A stretch of DNA of 48,572 nucleotides. Source: Alistipes sp. (lineage in GTDB: Bacteria > Bacteroidota > Bacteroidia > Bacteroidales > Rikenellaceae). The notes beneath the pieces were generated by a model. The model did not search any database, was not told the origin of the DNA, and saw only the letters and a list, made by a program, of their open reading frames with translations. The position numbers and the translations under genes are program-made. This document shows positions 7,048 to 15,211 of this stretch, piece by piece; positions within the stretch are counted from its first letter, which is position 1, and the number at the start of each line of letters is the position of its first letter. The stretch is taken from NCBI GenBank assembly GCA_017631035.1, contig JAGBUB010000015.1, positions 1-48,572 of the forward strand. Direction: 5' to 3'.

Positions 7048-8583
7048 ATGAAAAAGTACTTACTATCAACCTTTGCCATCGTGGCACTGCTCTTTGCGGC
7101 GTGCGGAGGTGGCGACGACGCTCCGACAAGTGTTCCCGTATCGGGAATAAAGCTCGACAAGAGTTCGATCAGCCTTGAGATTGGAGAGAAGGCCACCCTC
7201 ACGGCTACAATTGCGCCCTCGGATGCAACCAACAAATCGATTACGTGGAGCTCGGCAAACAGTTCTATAGCAACGGTAAACAACGGTGTTGTGGAGGGCG
7301 TTGCCACAGGCGAGACAACCATTACGGCCAAGACCAACGATGGTGGATTTACAGCAACTATCCCCGTAAAAGTTGTAAACGAGAAGATTCCTGTAACGGG
7401 AATTGAGTGGCAAAATACATCAAGTAATGTTAAAGTGGGAAAAATGGCCTACTTTGTAGCAATGATTTCTCCTGAAAATGCAACCGACATGAGCACGATA
7501 TGGGAAAGTGACAACCCCGAAGTAGCATCTATTGGCGAGATTATAACAGAAGATAATTTTGTTTTGGCAAAAATTACTGGTGTTGCCCCTGGTAAAGCAA
7601 CTATCTCTGTTACAACCAATGATGGAGGTTTCAAACGATATTGTCCTATTACGATAGATCCCATTGTCAAGGTTAGCGAAATTAACCTTTGGCCTACATC
7701 TGCTGAAATCGAGGCAGGCCAAACCGAACAACTTACCGCCGCTGTTTTGCCAAGCGATGCCGAAAACAAAAAGATTGAGTGGAGCAGTAGCGATACATCG
7801 GTTGCAACCGTTGATGCTAACGGCTTGGTAACGGGTGTAGCGAAGGGCGAGGCAACCATTACCGCAACAGCCAAAGATGGCAGCGGAGTGAAGGGAGAGG
7901 CAACAATTACCGTTTTAGGTAAAAAGCCCACAAGCATCACATTTGATGGTACAGCACCTTATGAGTTTGATTATTGGCAGGGAAAGGTCATCGACTTCAA
8001 AAAAGATTTGAAGATGAAGGTCGAGCCCGCAGATGCCGATTTTAATAGAATAGAGTGGAGATTGTCTATTGAAAGTGCGAGAGACGATGTAAGCGGCGAA
8101 GAGGTAAAGTACGAGGTAAAAGATGATAATGTAACTCTGTCGTATGCTCACTCAACCAATTGGGTCGCACCAGAAACTATTCACGCGACAGCCTATGTTG
8201 ATGGTGAGAAGATAGGTAGCGTTAATATTATAATGCAGAATCGTGGTATACTATTTGAATGTATTGGACAGTTATCAGACACCTTCTTCGAGGATCTCGC
8301 AATAAGGAGAAATACCTTTAATTGGAGTCAAAATGTTACAAAACTCAGATTCATAAAGTATTACAAAGAGATTGCATATATAGGAAAGTTTGATGACTAT
8401 CAAATTCCCAACACGGAATACACCCTTACATCGAGCGACGAGAGCAAGATTAAGGTAACGAAGAATGATGATGGCAAGTCGTGGCAGATTGAGCGTTTGA
8501 ACACCACCGACCTTGTGGCAGTTACGCTTACCTACAAGTGTGGCGAGCATACGCAGACCTACACCATTAACCTTATTCCATAA
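7048..8583 (+). CDS. Surface lipoprotein with tandem BIG2 (bacterial Ig-like) domains
   Basis: 511 aa from ATG 7048, chosen because the signal peptide (MKKYLLSTFAIVALLFAAC) starts there. The Cys19 lipobox is followed by GGGDD, an acidic stretch of the kind that directs Bacteroidetes lipoproteins to the cell surface. Three BIG2-type domains follow at about 30-110, 111-200 and 205-290. They show the repeated pattern I-x-L-x-x-x-x-x-x-x-x-G, LTATIAPSDATN-xx-ITWSS, ATV, GVVEGVATGETTITAKT. Residues ~291-511 are an unrecognised beta-rich tail. Such proteins usually serve in adhesion or as scaffolds on the surface. It has a long structured leader and its own terminator. Codon use is somewhat more AT-rich in domain 2 and the tail than in neighbouring housekeeping genes. 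Confidence 0.88.
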   Translation: MKKYLLSTFAIVALLFAACGGGDDAPTSVPVSGIKLDKSSISLEIGEKATLTATIAPSDATNKSITWSSANSSIATVNNGVVEGVATGETTITAKTNDGGFTATIPVKVVNEKIPVTGIEWQNTSSNVKVGKMAYFVAMISPENATDMSTIWESDNPEVASIGEIITEDNFVLAKITGVAPGKATISVTTNDGGFKRYCPITIDPIVKVSEINLWPTSAEIEAGQTEQLTAAVLPSDAENKKIEWSSSDTSVATVDANGLVTGVAKGEATITATAKDGSGVKGEATITVLGKKPTSITFDGTAPYEFDYWQGKVIDFKKDLKMKVEPADADFNRIEWRLSIESARDDVSGEEVKYEVKDDNVTLSYAHSTNWVAPETIHATAYVDGEKIGSVNIIMQNRGILFECIGQLSDTFFEDLAIRRNTFNWSQNVTKLRFIKYYKEIAYIGKFDDYQIPNTEYTLTSSDESKIKVTKNDDGKSWQIERLNTTDLVAVTLTYKCGEHTQTYTINLIP

Positions 8584-8598
8584 GCAAATGGCTTGCAC

Positions 8599-8632
8599 AA
8601 AAAAAATCCACCTCTCGGGGTGGATTTTTTTT
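8599..8632 (+). terminator. Rho-independent terminator after the BIG2 gene
   Basis: AAAAAATCCACC-TCTCGG-GGTGGATTTTTTTT; the symmetrical A and T flanks make it potentially bidirectional. Confidence 0.92.
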
Positions 8633-8687
8633 GACCTATTTGTTGAGAAGATAGTTTAGTGAAATAGTGGGGTTTGTTTTATGCCAA

Positions 8688-8719
8688 TTTGCAAATTTTC
8701 ATAAATATTAGTACTTTTG
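8688..8719 (+). promoter_or_regulatory. Promoter for the pyrD-like/cinA operon
   Basis: -33 TTTG (8688-8691), 20-nt spacer, -7 TACTTTTG (8712-8719). The position supports ATG 8747 as the start. Confidence 0.75.
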
Positions 8720-8746
8720 TGTGACTATGTTCCTACGCTAAACCGT

Positions 8747-9832
8747 ATGAGCGCTATAGACAGCATATTAAACCCTATTCGATACATCTTCAGCGATGAT
8801 TTCACACTGCGAGTGGCGCAATGGCGACTCGCCCTTCTTTCACGCATACCTATGGGGTTAGCGCTTATGCGCAAGCGTAATACAATCCCCACGAGCCACC
8901 TCTCGCTCGAGGCCTTCGGTATGAAGTTCCCTTCGCGCATAGGCCTGGGTGCAGGCTACGACCGCAATGGCGAATTTGTGAAGGCTATGGAGGCCACAGG
9001 CTTCGGCTTTATCGAGATTGGCACCATCACACCCAAACCACAGAAGAGCGACACCGCGCCCGCCCTGCATCGTTTGGAGAACGACCGCGCGCTACTCTAC
9101 TGCGGACAGACGCAGTGCGATGGCGTGGAGCGTGTAATCGAGAACATCAAGCAGTACCGAGGCAACATAATCGTGGGTTGCAACATAGCCAAGAACGACT
9201 CTACGGCCGACGACGACGCTCCGCAGGATTATCTGCGTTTGTTCCGTCCGCTATATCAATACGCCGACTACTTCACCGTAAACATCGCCCGCAACTCTTC
9301 GGCCAAGCCCTACGTTCCCACCAATCGGGACGAGATTATGGCAATCCTGACGCCCCTATTCGAGTTCCGCCGCGGACAAAATCAGTACCGCCCCATATTG
9401 CTGAAGATATCGCCCGACCTAAGCGACGAGCAGGTAGACCTTATGACCGACATTATGATTGATACCCCGCTCGACGGCATCGTAGCCTGCGCAGGCACGG
9501 TGGGTCGCCACGGTCTTGAGAACTCGACCAGCACCGTACACGCCCTCGGACGCAAGGCTGGAGCATTGTCGGGAGCACCTCTGCGCGAGCGTGCGCTGGA
9601 GGTGGTGCGTCGCATACACGACAGAGCACAGGGCACCTACCCCATCATCGGCTGCGGAGGTATATCTACGGCCGACGACGCATTGGCTATGCTCGAGGCG
9701 GGAGCCTCGCTCGTGCAGGTGACAACGGAATATATCTACAACGGCGAACGCTCTATACGCGATATGCGAGCAGGTCTGAACGAGCGTCTGCGCAAGGCTC
9801 AACAGCGCCAGAAAAGCGACGCTACGGAATAA
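8747..9832 (+). CDS. Dihydroorotate dehydrogenase (class 2) homologue with altered active site
   Basis: 361 aa from ATG 8747, fixed by the promoter; an earlier in-frame start at 8717 overlaps the -7 box. The overall fold matches membrane-linked class 2 DHODH, which oxidises dihydroorotate to orotate on FMN. It has SLEAFGMKFPSRIGLGAGYD, GFGFIEIGTITPKPQ, ILLKISPDLS (conserved Lys220), GALSGAPLRERALEVVRRI and IIGCGGIST. However, the usual N-I-S-S-P-N-T catalytic block reads NIARNSS (179-185), the T-N-T-T block reads CAGT (248-251), and the LDKDG lysine is Arg (YDRNG). It may be a non-canonical or repurposed paralogue. I therefore withhold the symbol pyrD. cinA follows 13 nt later. Confidence 0.82.
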   Translation: MSAIDSILNPIRYIFSDDFTLRVAQWRLALLSRIPMGLALMRKRNTIPTSHLSLEAFGMKFPSRIGLGAGYDRNGEFVKAMEATGFGFIEIGTITPKPQKSDTAPALHRLENDRALLYCGQTQCDGVERVIENIKQYRGNIIVGCNIAKNDSTADDDAPQDYLRLFRPLYQYADYFTVNIARNSSAKPYVPTNRDEIMAILTPLFEFRRGQNQYRPILLKISPDLSDEQVDLMTDIMIDTPLDGIVACAGTVGRHGLENSTSTVHALGRKAGALSGAPLRERALEVVRRIHDRAQGTYPIIGCGGISTADDALAMLEAGASLVQVTTEYIYNGERSIRDMRAGLNERLRKAQQRQKSDATE

Positions 9833-9845
9833 CATTTCTTAAAAG

Positions 9846-11096
9846 ATGATCAAAGCAACCATCATAACCATTGGCGATGAGATTCTCATCGGACAGATTG
9901 TAGACACCAACTCAGCCTCGATATCAAAGCACCTGAATGGTGCTGGTATCACAGTCGAGGAGAAGACATCGATAGGCGATGAGGCCGAGCAGATTGAAGC
10001 AACCCTGCACCGCGCCCTGCAGAGCAGTCAGGTGGTGATTATTACGGGAGGCCTTGGCCCCACCAAAGATGATATTACAAAGCATACGCTGGCCCGCATA
10101 TTCAATTCACCGATGCACGAGGATGAGCGTGTATGCGAGCACGTGCGCACGATGCTCGAGCGACGTGGCATCTCGTTCAACGACCTTAACCGAGGTCAGG
10201 CTATGGTGCCCGACTGTTGCACCGTTCTATTCAACGCCTACGGCACAGCGCCTGGTATGTGGTTCGAGACGGAGAGTGGCGGTGTGGTGATTTCGCTCCC
10301 TGGCGTTCCGTTCGAGATGGAGCACCTGATGGAGGATGAGGTTATGCCCCGCCTGAAGGCTCGCTTCGCACTACGTGCCAACGTACACCGCACGATGATT
10401 ACCGCTGGCCTTCCCGAGTCGATGCTCGCCGAGCGTATAGCCGAGTGGGAGGATGCATTGCCCGAGTGGGTAAAGCTTGCATACCTGCCCTCGCCCAACA
10501 TAGTACGTCTGCGCCTGTCGGCCTACAATCAGGAGGATGGTGAGGCTACACGCGCAATGATTGATGAGTTGTTTGACAAACTGTACGACATTATACCCCA
10601 GCATATCGTAGGCTTCGAGGAGGCAACGATGCAGGCTCTTGTTCACGATATTCTGTGCAAGCGAGGCCTTACGCTCGCCACAGCCGAGAGCTGCACAGGT
10701 GGCACGATAGCCTCGCGCTTCACGGCTATGGCCGGTGCTTCGGCCTACTTCCTGGGAGGAGTGGTGGCATACGCCAACGAGGCCAAGCGAGATATATTGG
10801 GTGTAGACTACGACGACATAATGAAGCACGGCGCTGTGAGTGAGTGCGTTGCCCGCCAGATGGCCGAGGGTGTACGTCGCATAACAGGAGCCGACTACGC
10901 CATAGCTACCACGGGCATCGCAGGTCCCACAGGAGGAAGCGAGGCAAAACCCGTAGGCACGGTGTGGATGGCTGTTGCAACACCCCACCGCACGGTGGCG
11001 ATGATGCGTGCCTCGGGCTCGGACAGAGGACAGATTATAAATCGCGCCTCGGCCTACGCAATCGAGATGCTATATAAGGAGTTGAAAGAAGCATAA
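9846..11096 (+). CDS. cinA: CinA-family nicotinamide-nucleotide amidase / damage-inducible protein
   Basis: 416 aa, full-length two-domain CinA. The N-terminal MoCF-like domain (1-~170) has ATIITIGDEILIGQIVDTNSA, VVIITGGLGPTKDDITK and GVPFEMEHLM. The C-terminal amidase domain (~255-416) has ATAESCTGGTIASRFTA, FLGGVVAYANEAK, ATTGIAGPTGGSE and KPVGTVWMAV. The C-terminal domain deamidates nicotinamide mononucleotide in NAD recycling, and the N-terminal domain is linked to ADP-ribose pyrophosphatase activity in studied members. It starts 13 nt after the pyrD-like gene and is probably cotranscribed with it. Confidence 0.95.
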   Translation: MIKATIITIGDEILIGQIVDTNSASISKHLNGAGITVEEKTSIGDEAEQIEATLHRALQSSQVVIITGGLGPTKDDITKHTLARIFNSPMHEDERVCEHVRTMLERRGISFNDLNRGQAMVPDCCTVLFNAYGTAPGMWFETESGGVVISLPGVPFEMEHLMEDEVMPRLKARFALRANVHRTMITAGLPESMLAERIAEWEDALPEWVKLAYLPSPNIVRLRLSAYNQEDGEATRAMIDELFDKLYDIIPQHIVGFEEATMQALVHDILCKRGLTLATAESCTGGTIASRFTAMAGASAYFLGGVVAYANEAKRDILGVDYDDIMKHGAVSECVARQMAEGVRRITGADYAIATTGIAGPTGGSEAKPVGTVWMAVATPHRTVAMMRASGSDRGQIINRASAYAIEMLYKELKEA

Positions 11097-11134
11097 ACAA
11101 TTTTATAAAAAACTCTAACTAAACACTATTTATT

Positions 11135-13417
11135 ATGAAGTTCAGAATTTTAGGTTGTGCCGCTATGGCCGCTGCATTGCTCAGCAGCTGTGGTCAGAAG
11201 TGGACAAGTGAGGACAAGGGTTCTCACATCGAGGTCACCCAGAAGAAGGGTGCTACGCTCGGCTACTCATCAAAGTCTGGCGTGCAGATTCTCACCAAGG
11301 GTGGTTATGCGTTCAAGGATTTGAACCGCAACGGCAAGGTGGATATCTACGAGGATTGGCGCAAGCCCGCACAGCAGCGTGCCGAGGATTTGGCATCGCA
11401 GATGACCATCGAGCAGATTGCAGGTCTTATGCTCTACAGTGCCCACCAGGCAGTTCCCACCGAGGAGATCTCTGAGGCACAGATGAAGTTCCTCACCGAG
11501 GATAATCTTCGTCACGTATTGGTAACACGCGTAGGCTCTCCCGAGATTGCTGCTAAGTGGAGCAACAACGTACAGGCATACGTCGAGGGTATCGGCCTTG
11601 GTATCCCCGCCAACAACTCATCTGACCCCCGCCACAGTGCAGGCGAGAACGTAGAGTACTATGTAGGTTCAAATGGTGACATCTCTTACTGGCCCTCATC
11701 ACTCGGTATCGCAGCTACATTCGATCCCGCCGTTATGGAGCAGTTTGGTAAGATCGCATCGGAGGAGTATCGTGCGCTCGGTATCGCTACAGCTCTCTCG
11801 CCCCAGATCGACATCGCTACAGAGCCCCGCTGGAGCCGTTTCAATGGTACATTCGGTGAGGATCCCGACCTATCAACAGATATGGCTCGCGCCTACGTTG
11901 ATGGCTTCCAGACATCAGAGGGCGACGCCGAGATCGATGGCGGCTGGGGTTTCCACAGTGTAAACGCAATGATCAAGCACTGGCCCGGTGGTGGTGCAGG
12001 CGAGGCTGGTCGTGATGCACACTACAGCTTTGGTAAGTATGCTGTATTCCCCGGTGGTCGCTTGGCAGATCATATGCAGCCCTTCACCGAGGGTGCTTTC
12101 AAGCTCAACGGCAAGACTGGTATGGCTACTGCTGTTATGCCCTACTATACTATCTCTACAGGCATCGACACAAAGAATGGCGAGAACGTAGGTAACGCAT
12201 TTAGCGACTACCTGATCAACGACGTACTTCGTGGCGAGTATGGCTTCGAGGGTGTTGTATGTACAGACTGGGGTGTAACAAAGGACAACCGTGCTGTAAA
12301 CTCATTTGGTACTACTAGCTGGGGTGTTGAGCACCTCACAGTTGCCGAGCGTCACTACAAGCTTATCAAGGCTGGTGTCGATATGTTCGGTGGTAACAAC
12401 GACAAGGGTCCCGTTTTGGAGGCTTATCAGATGGGTGTAGATGAGATGGGCGAGGAGTGGATGCGTGCTCGTATGGAGAAGACTGCAGTGCGTCTTTTGC
12501 TCAACGTATTCCGTCTTGGTTTGTTCGAGAACCCCTACCTCGATGTAGAGCAGACTAAGGCAACTGTTGGTAACCCCGACTTTATGAAGGCTGGTTACGA
12601 GGCTCAGTTGCGCTCTATCGTAATGCTTAAGAATAAGGGTGGTGTTCTTCCTTTGGCTGAGAAGGCTAAAGTATATGTTCCCGAGGTATGGGTTGCTCCT
12701 CGTGCTGCTTTCCGTGGTAACGCAGGTGCTGGCGCACGTCCTCAGCAGCCTCAGCAGCAGCCCCAGGGTCACTGGGAGTTGCCCGTTCAGGCAGAGACAT
12801 TGGCAAAGTACTTCACTTTGGTGAAGACTCCCGCCGAGGCTGACTTCGCAATCGTATTTGTTGACGCTCCCGCTAACGGTACAGGCTACGACCCCGCCGA
12901 TGTAGCTAAGGGTGGCAACGGTTATATGCCTATCAGCCTTCAGTACAACGACTACACAGCTACTCACGCTCGCGAGGTGAGCCTCGCAGGTGGCGACCCG
13001 CTGGAGTCATTCACCAACCGTTCATACAAGGGTAAGACTGTGAAGACTTCTAATAAGGATCAGTTGGATCTTATCCTCAAGACTCGCAAGCAGATGGGTT
13101 CTAAGCCCGTTATCGTTCAGGTGGATGTAAACCGTCCTATGGTAATGAGCGAGTTCGAGGCTGCGGCTGACGCTATCTTGTTCGGTTTCAACGTTCAGAA
13201 GCAGGCTGTTCTCGACGTATTGAGCGGTAAGGTTGAGCCTACAGGCTTGTTGCCTATGCAGCTTCCCGCCGATATGCAGACAGTAGAGGAGCAGTTGGAG
13301 GATGTTACACGCGATATGCGCTGCCACGTTGACAGCGAGGGTAACACCTACGACTTCGCCTTCGGTATGAACTGGAAGGGCGTAATCAACGACGAGCGCG
13401 TTGCTAAGTACAAATAG
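11135..13417 (+). CDS. Glycoside hydrolase family 3 lipoprotein (beta-glucosidase-type)
   Basis: 760 aa with a lipoprotein signal (MAAALLSSCGQ). After the signal comes DLNRNGKVDIYEDW, which resembles an EF-hand/dockerin-type calcium loop. The (beta/alpha)8 GH3 domain follows, with AMIKHWPGGGAGEAGRDAH and the nucleophile motif GVVCTDWGVT (Asp378). The alpha/beta sandwich domain follows (SIVMLKNKGGVLPL, ILFGFNVQ, LPMQLP), with a Gln/Pro-rich insert near residue 540. Likely an outer-membrane exo-glycosidase; substrate unknown. Unlike its upstream neighbours the gene prefers GGT, GCT and GTT codons in its second half, suggesting high expression. It lies 38 nt after cinA without a clear promoter, and a terminator follows. 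Confidence 0.92.
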   Translation: MKFRILGCAAMAAALLSSCGQKWTSEDKGSHIEVTQKKGATLGYSSKSGVQILTKGGYAFKDLNRNGKVDIYEDWRKPAQQRAEDLASQMTIEQIAGLMLYSAHQAVPTEEISEAQMKFLTEDNLRHVLVTRVGSPEIAAKWSNNVQAYVEGIGLGIPANNSSDPRHSAGENVEYYVGSNGDISYWPSSLGIAATFDPAVMEQFGKIASEEYRALGIATALSPQIDIATEPRWSRFNGTFGEDPDLSTDMARAYVDGFQTSEGDAEIDGGWGFHSVNAMIKHWPGGGAGEAGRDAHYSFGKYAVFPGGRLADHMQPFTEGAFKLNGKTGMATAVMPYYTISTGIDTKNGENVGNAFSDYLINDVLRGEYGFEGVVCTDWGVTKDNRAVNSFGTTSWGVEHLTVAERHYKLIKAGVDMFGGNNDKGPVLEAYQMGVDEMGEEWMRARMEKTAVRLLLNVFRLGLFENPYLDVEQTKATVGNPDFMKAGYEAQLRSIVMLKNKGGVLPLAEKAKVYVPEVWVAPRAAFRGNAGAGARPQQPQQQPQGHWELPVQAETLAKYFTLVKTPAEADFAIVFVDAPANGTGYDPADVAKGGNGYMPISLQYNDYTATHAREVSLAGGDPLESFTNRSYKGKTVKTSNKDQLDLILKTRKQMGSKPVIVQVDVNRPMVMSEFEAAADAILFGFNVQKQAVLDVLSGKVEPTGLLPMQLPADMQTVEEQLEDVTRDMRCHVDSEGNTYDFAFGMNWKGVINDERVAKYK

Positions 13418-13434
13418 TCGCTGACGCGATAAAC

Positions 13435-13476
13435 AAAATAGGCTGCTAACTCTCGGGGTAGCAGCCTATTTTATTT
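13435..13476. terminator. Bidirectional terminator between GH3 and folB
   Basis: AAAATAGGCTGCTA / TAGCAGCCTATTTT around a CTCTCGGGG-type loop, with A and T tracts on both sides. It serves GH3 on the plus strand and the dnaX-tyrS-folB unit on the minus strand. Confidence 0.9.
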
Positions 13477-13520
13477 TACTTGATATGTCTTAGAAATTGT
13501 ATAACCTTGTTAGACGATCT

Positions 13521-13874
13521 CTATCCCTTGAGGGTTACACTCACTCGCCCCACCTTTCCTCCGAGGGGAGGAGCCAGCTTGGCCACCATACACTCCACCT
13601 CGACAATCTCGGGATAGAGCTCGCGCACCGCACGGATGATGTTCTGCGCCGCGGCCTCGATGGTGCGGCACTTAATTTTCATCACCTCGCTTACGCGCTC
13701 ATACACGGTCAGGTAGTTTACAGCCTTCTCCACAGCATCTTCATCAGCCACCTCGCCCAGAGGCGTAGTGATCGTGAGCTCGACAACAAAGCGATTGCCC
13801 ACCTTCTGCTCAAGGTCATAGCAGCCGTGATATGCACGGAATTCCATCTGCTGAAGGCGAATAGTGTAAAGCAT
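13521..13874 (-). CDS. folB: Dihydroneopterin aldolase
   Basis: 117 aa, the usual size for FolB, which forms an octamer and cleaves dihydroneopterin to 6-hydroxymethyl-dihydropterin in folate synthesis. Motifs: QQMEFRAYHGCYDLEQKVGNRF (active-site Tyr and Glu region), NYLTVYERV, TIEAAAQNI and the C-terminal AKLAPPLGG with the catalytic Lys. It is last in the operon deoR/dnaX-tyrS-folB, 12 nt after tyrS. Confidence 0.95.
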   Translation of the reverse strand: MLYTIRLQQMEFRAYHGCYDLEQKVGNRFVVELTITTPLGEVADEDAVEKAVNYLTVYERVSEVMKIKCRTIEAAAQNIIRAVRELYPEIVEVECMVAKLAPPLGGKVGRVSVTLKG

Positions 13875-13886
13875 ACTTACGGGAAA

Positions 13887-15185
13887 TTACTCTACAATAA
13901 TCAAATAGTAGTTCTTCTTACCACGCTGTGCAATCATATACTTGCCAGCAATGAGGTGCTCCTCTGTTACGGTGAGCATAGGATCTGTAACCTTCTCCTT
14001 GTTGAGCGACACGCCACCGCCCTGAACCATCTTACGGCACTCGCCCTTCGAGAGGAATACCTTTGTAAGGTCGGCGCAAAGGTCTACGAACGAGCAACCG
14101 AGCTGCTCCTTGCTGATGGTAAACTGGGGAACACCCTCAAACACCTGCAAGAGTGTCTGCTCGTCAATCTTGTGCAAAGCCTCCGATGTAGCACCTCCGA
14201 AGAGAATCTGCGACGCCTCAACAGCCTTCTCGTACTCCTCCTTAGAGTGAATCATCGTAGTAATCTCCTTTGCCAGAGTCTTCTGCAACTCACGCATATG
14301 GGGAGCCTCCTCGTGACGTGCGATGAGTGACTCGATAGTCTCACGGTCCAAGAGAGTGAAGATCTTGATGTAGCGCTTTGCATCCTCGTCGCTTACGTTC
14401 AACCAGAACTGGTAGAACTTATAGGGTGAAGTATACTTGGGCGAAAGCCATACGTTACCACTCTCGGTCTTACCGAACTTCGTTCCGTCGGCCTTGGTGA
14501 TAAGAGGACAAGTGATAGCAAAAGCCTCATTCTCCGAGCCGAGCTTACGGCGGATGAGCTCAGTACCTGTGGTGATGTTACCCCACTGGTCGGCACCACC
14601 CAACTGAACCTTACAGTTCATAGTCTGGTAGAGGTGCAAGAAGTCGTAACCCTGCAAGAGCTGGTAGGTAAACTCGGTGAACGACATACCCTCGCCCTCG
14701 CCCGAGAAGCGCTTCTTAACAGAGTCCTTAGCCATCATATAGTTTACGGTGATGCACTTACCGATGTCGCGTGCGAAATCGAGGAACGAGAACTCCTTCA
14801 TCCAGTCGTAGTTATTCACGAGGAGTGCCTTATTCTCGGCGTCAGACTCGAAGTCGATGAGCTTCGCAAGCTGAGCCTTGATAGCCTCCTGGTTGTGGCG
14901 CAATGTAGCCTCGTCCAAGAGGTTACGCTCCTGCGACTTACCGCTGGGGTCGCCAATCATACCCGTAGCACCACCTACCAAAGCGATGGGACGGTGGCCA
15001 CACATCTGGAAGTGCTTCAAAATCATAACACCTACCAAGTGACCAATATGCAATGAGTCGGCTGTAGGGTCGATACCCAGATAAGCCGTTGTCATCTCCT
15101 TCTCGAGCTGCTCCTTGGCACCGGGCATAATCGTGTGGATCATACCACGCCACTCAAGCTCCTCTACAAAATTCTTAATTGCCAT
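13887..15185 (-). CDS. tyrS: Tyrosyl-tRNA synthetase
   Basis: 432 aa class Ic aminoacyl-tRNA synthetase. [17 protein letters not shown] carries the HIGH signature, [17 protein letters not shown] follows, and [14 protein letters not shown] is the tyrosine/ATP pocket. KFGKTESG replaces KMSKS, as in many bacterial TyrRS. The C-terminal S4 RNA-binding domain (from ~360) has [13 protein letters not shown] and [15 protein letters not shown]. It attaches Tyr to tRNA-Tyr. It sits 26 nt downstream of dnaX and 12 nt upstream of folB. Confidence 0.97.
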   Translation of the reverse strand: MAIKNFVEELEWRGMIHTIMPGAKEQLEKEMTTAYLGIDPTADSLHIGHLVGVMILKHFQMCGHRPIALVGGATGMIGDPSGKSQERNLLDEATLRHNQEAIKAQLAKLIDFESDAENKALLVNNYDWMKEFSFLDFARDIGKCITVNYMMAKDSVKKRFSGEGEGMSFTEFTYQLLQGYDFLHLYQTMNCKVQLGGADQWGNITTGTELIRRKLGSENEAFAITCPLITKADGTKFGKTESGNVWLSPKYTSPYKFYQFWLNVSDEDAKRYIKIFTLLDRETIESLIARHEEAPHMRELQKTLAKEITTMIHSKEEYEKAVEASQILFGGATSEALHKIDEQTLLQVFEGVPQFTISKEQLGCSFVDLCADLTKVFLSKGECRKMVQGGGVSLNKEKVTDPMLTVTEEHLIAGKYMIAQRGKKNYYLIIVE

Positions 15186-15211
15186 TTTTTTATCTTGTTT
15201 TGTTAAATATT

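Noticed and set aside
8717-8746. Longer N-terminus for the pyrD-like protein
   Set aside because: The upstream start overlaps the -7 box of a good promoter (8688-8719).
12756-12775. Gln/Pro-rich stretch of the GH3 gene as a frameshift or assembly error
   Set aside because: The frame stays open and GH3 motifs continue on both sides, so it is a genuine low-complexity insert.
13497-14330. Plus-strand open frame opposite folB and tyrS
   Set aside because: Complement of two conserved genes; no independent evidence.
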